Shown here: one piece after another, positions 48,721 through 53,905 of the stretch
How the letters are laid out: each line of letters begins with the position of its first letter
Position numbering within the stretch: the first letter of the stretch is position 1
DNA from: Desulfovibrio sp.
Lineage (GTDB): Bacteria; Desulfobacterota; Desulfovibrionia; Desulfovibrionales; Desulfovibrionaceae
Direction: 5' to 3'
Length of the DNA stretch: 53,905 bases
Assembly (NCBI GenBank): GCA_031269345.1
Contig: JAISZH010000168.1
Span: 1 to 53,905, forward strand
Position numbers and translations under genes: made by a program
The notes under the pieces: generated by a model
What the model saw: the letters and a program-made list of their open reading frames with translations, nothing else
Told to the model about the DNA's origin: nothing
Database searches by the model: none

Positions 48721-50682
48721 ATGAAAATTTCCACTATTCTTGACTATGTTGATAATGGTCATATGGCCTTACCGGAATTCCAACGGGGCTTTGTCTGGAC
48801 TCGAGACAAGGTGCGCTGGTTATTCGATTCTCTGTACCACAAATATCCTGTGGGCAGTTTGCTGGTATGGGGTACGGAATCTCAAACCGCAATCCACCGG
48901 GGGGATGGGCAGATCACTCCCGGCGTGGTAAAACTGCTTCTTGATGGTCAACAACGATTGACTTCTCTTTATGGCGTTGTGCGCGGCAAGCCTCCCAAGT
49001 TTTTTGATGGGGATGCCCAAGCTTTCACGGGCCTCCATTTCCATCTTGCTTCCGAAACTTTTGAATTTTATCAGCCTGTTAAAATGAAAGGCGATTCCCT
49101 GTGGATCAACGTGAGCGAGTTGTTCCAGAAAGGACATACAGGGCATGGGGAAGTCATCCAGCGTTTGCTTGGCAACCCGGAATATGCCGCCCATGTGGGC
49201 GAGTATTCCCAGCGCCTGGGGAATTTGCTGGGTATCATTGAAACGGATTTGCATGATGACACTATAACTGGCGCGGATAAAAGCCTTGACGTGGTAGTGG
49301 ATATTTTCAACCGGGTCAATAGTGGCGGCACAAAACTATCTAAAGGCGATCTCGCTTTGGCTAAAATCTGCGCCGCATGGCCGGGTGGTCGTCAAGCCAT
49401 GAAAGTCAAGCTTAAGGAGTGGGAACATGCAGGGTACAACTTTACGCTGGACTGGTTGCTGCGTTCCATGAATACCGTCCTGACGGGTGAGGCGCAATTC
49501 TTGTACCTGCATGGGCGCGATGTGGATGAGGTACAGAATGCACTGGAGAAAGCCGAAAGATACATTGACACTTGCCTCAATTTGATTGGCGGAAGATTGG
49601 GCCTAGACCATGACCGCGTACTTTTTGGCCGTTTCGGCATTCCTGTCATGGCCCGCTATCTTGACCTCCGTAATCAACAGCATCTTGGCCCGATGGACGA
49701 CAAGGAACGGGACAAGCTCCTGTTCTGGTTCGTTCAGGCGGGTATGTGGGGCCGTTTTTCCGGTTCAACAGAAGGCAATATCGACAAGGACTTAGGCGCA
49801 TTGGAAGGAGAGAACGGAGGTTTGGACAACTTGTTGGAGACTCTGCGCCTGTGGCATGGAGGCTTGCGGGCCGAACCTGGGCATTTCAGCGGCTGGAGCC
49901 TTGGCGCACGTTTTTACCCTGTCCTCTATATGCTCACACGTATGGGAAATGCCCTTGATTTAGGCACTGGCCTACCGCTAAAAGCCAATCTTTTGGGCAA
50001 AATGAATAAGCTGGAAGTGCATCACATTTTTCCCAAGGCTCAGCTCTATAAGCGCAAATACGATAAATCGGCTGTAAACGCCTTGGCTAACTTCTGTTTT
50101 TTAATCAAAGACAGTAATCTGAGTATCAGAGACAGGCTGCCGGAAGAGTATTTCCCAGAAGTGGAACAAGCACACCCCGGCGTGCTAGCTTCACAATGGA
50201 TTCCTATGGATACAGATCTTTGGAAAATAGAGAATTTTTCAGTTTTTTTGAATGCACGTAAAGAGTTATTGGCAGAAGAGCTTAATCGGCACATGGAAGA
50301 TTTATTGCATGGAGATACTCACTGGTTGAGCAGTTCTGCCGCTATACCTGATGAACCGATCTTTGCAGACAAGATTAATGATGAAGAGCTGGACAGTTAT
50401 GTATATGATTTAAATGCTTGGATGACAATGCAAAATCTACCAGCAGGTATCATTTCTTATGATTTGGCTGATCGTGAAACGGGAAAACAAAAAGCAGTGA
50501 TTGATTTAGCTTGGCCTAACGGAATTTTGGAAAACCTAAGCCCACCTGTAGCCGTGCTTTTCAATGAAGAGCCTGGAATTATTTCCCTGGCAAACGAGTA
50601 TGGTTTGCGTTGCTTTACCAGCGTTACAGCTTTCCAGAAATATGTTGAATCCGAGATTAAGACAGATATTGGTGAAAAATAA
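48721..50682 (+). CDS. DUF262-family protein with HNH-like motif (GmrSD-type, putative defence nuclease)
   Basis: MALPEFQRGFVWTRDKVRWLFDSLYHKYPVGSLLVW, LLDGQQRLTSLYG (DUF262); LEVHHIFPKAQLYKRKY...ALANFCFL (HNH/DUF1524-like). Confidence 0.85.
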   Translation: MKISTILDYVDNGHMALPEFQRGFVWTRDKVRWLFDSLYHKYPVGSLLVWGTESQTAIHRGDGQITPGVVKLLLDGQQRLTSLYGVVRGKPPKFFDGDAQAFTGLHFHLASETFEFYQPVKMKGDSLWINVSELFQKGHTGHGEVIQRLLGNPEYAAHVGEYSQRLGNLLGIIETDLHDDTITGADKSLDVVVDIFNRVNSGGTKLSKGDLALAKICAAWPGGRQAMKVKLKEWEHAGYNFTLDWLLRSMNTVLTGEAQFLYLHGRDVDEVQNALEKAERYIDTCLNLIGGRLGLDHDRVLFGRFGIPVMARYLDLRNQQHLGPMDDKERDKLLFWFVQAGMWGRFSGSTEGNIDKDLGALEGENGGLDNLLETLRLWHGGLRAEPGHFSGWSLGARFYPVLYMLTRMGNALDLGTGLPLKANLLGKMNKLEVHHIFPKAQLYKRKYDKSAVNALANFCFLIKDSNLSIRDRLPEEYFPEVEQAHPGVLASQWIPMDTDLWKIENFSVFLNARKELLAEELNRHMEDLLHGDTHWLSSSAAIPDEPIFADKINDEELDSYVYDLNAWMTMQNLPAGIISYDLADRETGKQKAVIDLAWPNGILENLSPPVAVLFNEEPGIISLANEYGLRCFTSVTAFQKYVESEIKTDIGEK

Positions 50683-50842
50683 ATGCAAAAAAATTGGGAG
50701 TGCTTGTGGAAAGCCAAAATACCGCGCAGAAAAGAAGCTTAGCGCGATGAGTATCTGATGAGAGGTATCTGTGCCTTTGCTAATGCCCAGGGCAGCACCT
50801 TTCTGAAATCTCAAGAGACAGCGTAATGGAGAAGATGACGAC

Positions 50843-51853
50843 ATGAAACCCGACAGTTCTGAACTTGTCATCTACCAAACTGAAGACGGCAGAACAAAAA
50901 TTGACGTGCGGATGGAGGAGGAAACCGTCTGGCTAACCCAAGCCCAGATGGTTGATTTGTTCCAGACGACCAAGCAGAATGTCAGCCTGCATATCAATAA
51001 TGCTCTCAAGGATGGCGAGCTTGAGGAGAGTTTAGTTGTCAAGGAATACTTGACAACTGCCGCTGACGGCAAAAGCTACAACACAAAGCACTATAATCTG
51101 GATGTCATCATTTCTGTCGGCTACCGGGTGAAATCCCTGCGCGGCACGCAGTTCCGCCGCTGGGCGCTGGCGGTTCTTCGGGAGTATCTCGTCAAGGGCT
51201 TCGCCATGAACGACGACCTCCTGAAAAAAGCGGGCGGCGGCGATTACTGGCGGGAACTTCTGGAGCGCATCCGCGACATTCGCTCCAGTGAAAAGGTGTT
51301 CTACCGGCAAGTGCTTGACCTGTACGCCACCAGCGTTGACTATGACCCGCACACGCCGGAATCGCAAAAATTCTTCAAAGTGGTGCAGAATAAAATCCAC
51401 TACGCCGCCCACGGCCATACCGCGCCGGAAATCATCGCCGGGCGGGTCAATGCCGAACTGCCCTTCATGGGTCTGACCACCTTCGCCGGGGCAAGGCCGG
51501 TCAAAAGCGATGTGGGCATCGCCAAAAACTATCTGCGCGAGGAAGAACTGGCGACTCTGAACCGCATGGTTTCGGCCTTTTTCGATCTGGCTGAACTGCG
51601 CGCCATGCAACATCAGCCCATGTATATGAAAGACTGGCTGGCGGAACTGGACGACTTTGCCGGGCGCTACGGCAAGGGCATACTCCCGGATGCCGGGCGG
51701 GTCAGCCATGCAGAAGCGCTGGATAAGGCGGAGCAGGAATACGAGAAATACCGCCATCTGACGGACGCGGAACTTTCGCCGGTGGAGCGCGAATTTCTGG
51801 ACAGCCTCAAGCGGACGCAGAAAAAACTGGCGAGGAAGACAAAAAAGGACTAG
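50843..51853 (+). CDS. RhuM-family protein
   Basis: VWLTQAQMVDLFQTTKQNVSLHINNALKDGELEESLVVKEYLTTAADGKSYNTKHYNLDVIISVGYRVKSLRGTQFRRWA. Confidence 0.92.
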   Translation: MKPDSSELVIYQTEDGRTKIDVRMEEETVWLTQAQMVDLFQTTKQNVSLHINNALKDGELEESLVVKEYLTTAADGKSYNTKHYNLDVIISVGYRVKSLRGTQFRRWALAVLREYLVKGFAMNDDLLKKAGGGDYWRELLERIRDIRSSEKVFYRQVLDLYATSVDYDPHTPESQKFFKVVQNKIHYAAHGHTAPEIIAGRVNAELPFMGLTTFAGARPVKSDVGIAKNYLREEELATLNRMVSAFFDLAELRAMQHQPMYMKDWLAELDDFAGRYGKGILPDAGRVSHAEALDKAEQEYEKYRHLTDAELSPVEREFLDSLKRTQKKLARKTKKD

Positions 51854-51943
51854 GCTGATTCCCACGGCACATAGGGGGGATTGAATTGTCCCCTCGCAGA
51901 CATTGCCAGATTGAACCGCTGATACTTTATATGAGATTTTTTT

Positions 51944-52004
51944 GGGGGCAACTCTGGGGGCAACTTATATGCCTGTAACTGATATAAATCATATTTTTCA
52001 ATGA
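51944..52004 (+). pseudogene. Second integrase 5'-end relic with the same GGGGGCAACT repeat pair (relic 2)
   Basis: GGGGGCAACTCTGGGGGCAACTTATATGCCTGTAACTGATATA = MPVTDI, stop after 11 codons. Confidence 0.45.
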
Positions 52005-52041
52005 GATACCCTGTAATCTTTGTTCTGTCCCCCTAAATTCA

Positions 52042-52073
52042 GGGGGTTAGATGCATCATCTAACCCTTTTTTA
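52042..52073 (+). terminator. Intrinsic terminator
   Basis: gggttagatgcatcatctaacccttttttactg. Confidence 0.8.
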
Positions 52074-52197
52074 CTGTGCCTGTTCCGGATCTGCACTTTA
52101 CCGTCCACCGGCGGCAAAAGGGATGCTGCCAGCTACCGGCTTCCGGGGTGACGTGCGCATAAAAAGCCGCTGACACGTTACACAGCAGAAAATCAGC

Positions 52198-53905
52198 ATG
52201 AGCAATCCCTTTTTCGACCGGCCGATCCTCAACTCGCCATATGCCGTACCTGAACGTCACTGGCAACTGAACGACGAAGGCCAGCCGACTCAAAAAATCA
52301 ACGAATTTCGCCGCCCGGCCAGTTTCATCACGCCTATCCCCAATCCTCAGAAATCCAAGGGCAAATCTAAGCAATTCAAGCTTCTGGCGGATGCCACCGC
52401 AAAGGCCATTTCCTCCGAAAGCCAGGAATACGAACTTACCACAATCATCAACGCGCTTCGGGGCGCGGTGGCTGAATGGCGCAAGGATGACCCCAAAAAC
52501 TGGAAAGTCACGCCGGAGACCACTCGATTGCTCCAACATTGGCGGCATCACAAATTCAGTGGATACCGTCCTTTTTTTTGTCAGCTTGAGGCCGTGGAAA
52601 CAGCGATATGGCTGACGGAAGTGGCGCCGAACGCCGGGAAAAAGGGGGAGCGCTTTCTTGAGCGTTTGAAAACCGCCAATTTGGAAGCCAACCCCGGCCT
52701 GAGCCGTCTGGCTTTGAAACTTGCCACCGGCGCGGGCAAGACCACGGTAATGGCAATGCTCATCGCATGGCAGACCGTCAATTCCGCCCGTTATCCCAAC
52801 AGCAGACGATTCACTCACGGTTTCCTTGTCGTCACCCCCGGCATCACGATCAAAGACCGTCTGCGCGTTTTACTGCCCACGGATGTGGACAGCTACTATC
52901 AATCCAGAGAACTGCTCCCCTCGGATATGCTTCTGGATATTCAGAAGGCGAAAATTGTCATTACCAATTTTCATGCCTTCAAACAGCGCGAAAAAACGGA
53001 ACTGTCCAGCACGGGGCGCGCCCTGATCAACGGCAGACACGCCAGTGACGAAAGCAAAATTAACACTGTTGAGCCTGAAGGACAAATGCTCCAGCGGGTT
53101 ATGGGCAGCCTGATGAGCATGAAGAATATCATGGTATTTAACGATGAAGCCCATCACTGCTACCGGGAAAAACCCGGCGACAAAGAAGATGTGAAGATTC
53201 AGGAAGGCGAAGACAAAAAAGACGCAACCAAAGAAGCCAATGACAACAACGAAGCGGCCCGCCTCTGGATTTCCGGTCTTGAGATTGTGCAGAAGAAACT
53301 CGGCGTCTCCCGCATATTCGATCTTTCAGCCACGCCGTTTTTTCTGCGCGGTTCAGGCTACAAGGAAGGGACGCTGTTTCCCTGGACAATGAGCGATTTT
53401 TCCCTCATGGACGCCATTGAATGCGGGATTGTGAAGCTCCCCCGCGTTCCCATAGCCGACAATCTGCCCGATGCCGCTGACGATATGCCCAAGTTCCGCG
53501 AACTCTGGAAGCATATCGGCAAGGACATGCCTAAATCCGGACGATCTTCAAAATTCAATGATCCGCAAGCCCTGGAATTGAAAAATCGGATTCTGCTCGT
53601 CAATGCGCTGAAAGCCTTGTACGGGCATTATGAAAAGACTTTCCATCTATGGGCGGATGCGAAGATTGACGTTCCACCCTGTTTTATCATCGTCTGCAAC
53701 AATACCTCCACCTCCAAGCTGGTTTATGACTACATCTCCGGCTATGCCCACGGTGAGAGCGGCGTCTTTTTCGACAGCAAATTTCCCCTGTTCAGCAATT
53801 ACGATGAGAACGGCAATCCCTACCCAAGGGCGCGGACGCTCCTTATTGACAGCCGGCAACTTGATTCCGGCGAAAAATTGAGTGAGGATTTCCGCAAACT
53901 CAACG
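52198..53905 (+). CDS. Type III Res-like restriction endonuclease/DEAD-family helicase, 5' portion (continues beyond window)
   Basis: MSNPFFDRPILNSPYAVPERHWQLNDEGQPTQKI..., LALKLATGAGKTTVMAMLIAWQ (Walker A), IMVFNDEAHHCYREKP (DEAH), FDLSATPFFLRGSG (motif III); open to window edge, absent from the ORF track. Confidence 0.9.
   Translation, partial: MSNPFFDRPILNSPYAVPERHWQLNDEGQPTQKINEFRRPASFITPIPNPQKSKGKSKQFKLLADATAKAISSESQEYELTTIINALRGAVAEWRKDDPKNWKVTPETTRLLQHWRHHKFSGYRPFFCQLEAVETAIWLTEVAPNAGKKGERFLERLKTANLEANPGLSRLALKLATGAGKTTVMAMLIAWQTVNSARYPNSRRFTHGFLVVTPGITIKDRLRVLLPTDVDSYYQSRELLPSDMLLDIQKAKIVITNFHAFKQREKTELSSTGRALINGRHASDESKINTVEPEGQMLQRVMGSLMSMKNIMVFNDEAHHCYREKPGDKEDVKIQEGEDKKDATKEANDNNEAARLWISGLEIVQKKLGVSRIFDLSATPFFLRGSGYKEGTLFPWTMSDFSLMDAIECGIVKLPRVPIADNLPDAADDMPKFRELWKHIGKDMPKSGRSSKFNDPQALELKNRILLVNALKALYGHYEKTFHLWADAKIDVPPCFIIVCNNTSTSKLVYDYISGYAHGESGVFFDSKFPLFSNYDENGNPYPRARTLLIDSRQLDSGEKLSEDFRKLN

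Noticed and set aside
48167-52034. Shared TTCTGTCCCCC at tRNA-Phe 3' end and at about 52024 as att direct repeat
   Set aside because: Only 11 bp, C-rich, and the copy lacks the CCGGCACCA tRNA end; too weak to call attL/attR.

Overview
GC-rich bacterial chromosome window. Gene order and content suggest a deltaproteobacterial / Desulfovibrio-like genome; this is inference and was not searched. Most of it (about 0.7-47.4 kb) is a housekeeping backbone: MCP, Tat-exported flavoprotein, HpaI-type aldolase, trpS, M50 protease, response regulator, M23 peptidase, tadA-ispG, hisI-hisG-aroE, groES-groEL, thiSGHED, sdaAB-sdaAA, HD-GYP, GH57 plus glycosyltransferase, gmhA, hemC, Lon-like protease, cyclophilin, GT9, cpoB/ybgF, proBA, mutM and a CNNM/HlyC-type transporter. 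A tRNA-Phe(GAA) at 48110-48185 opens an accessory region holding two integrase 5'-end relics, a DUF262/HNH-like protein, a RhuM protein and the 5' part of a type III Res-like restriction helicase. That last gene runs off the window and is absent from the supplied ORF track. Two signals stand out. (1) At least three families of dispersed, palindrome-rich intergenic repeats show compensatory changes that preserve stems, and several supply the stop codon of the adjacent gene. (2) A proBA-linked cluster encodes a FemAB/GNAT-like plus TraB/GumN-like fusion, a paralogue of its N-terminal half, and a divergent radical SAM/SPASM-like protein. All calls come from reading the sequence and motif memory; no database search or folding was run.
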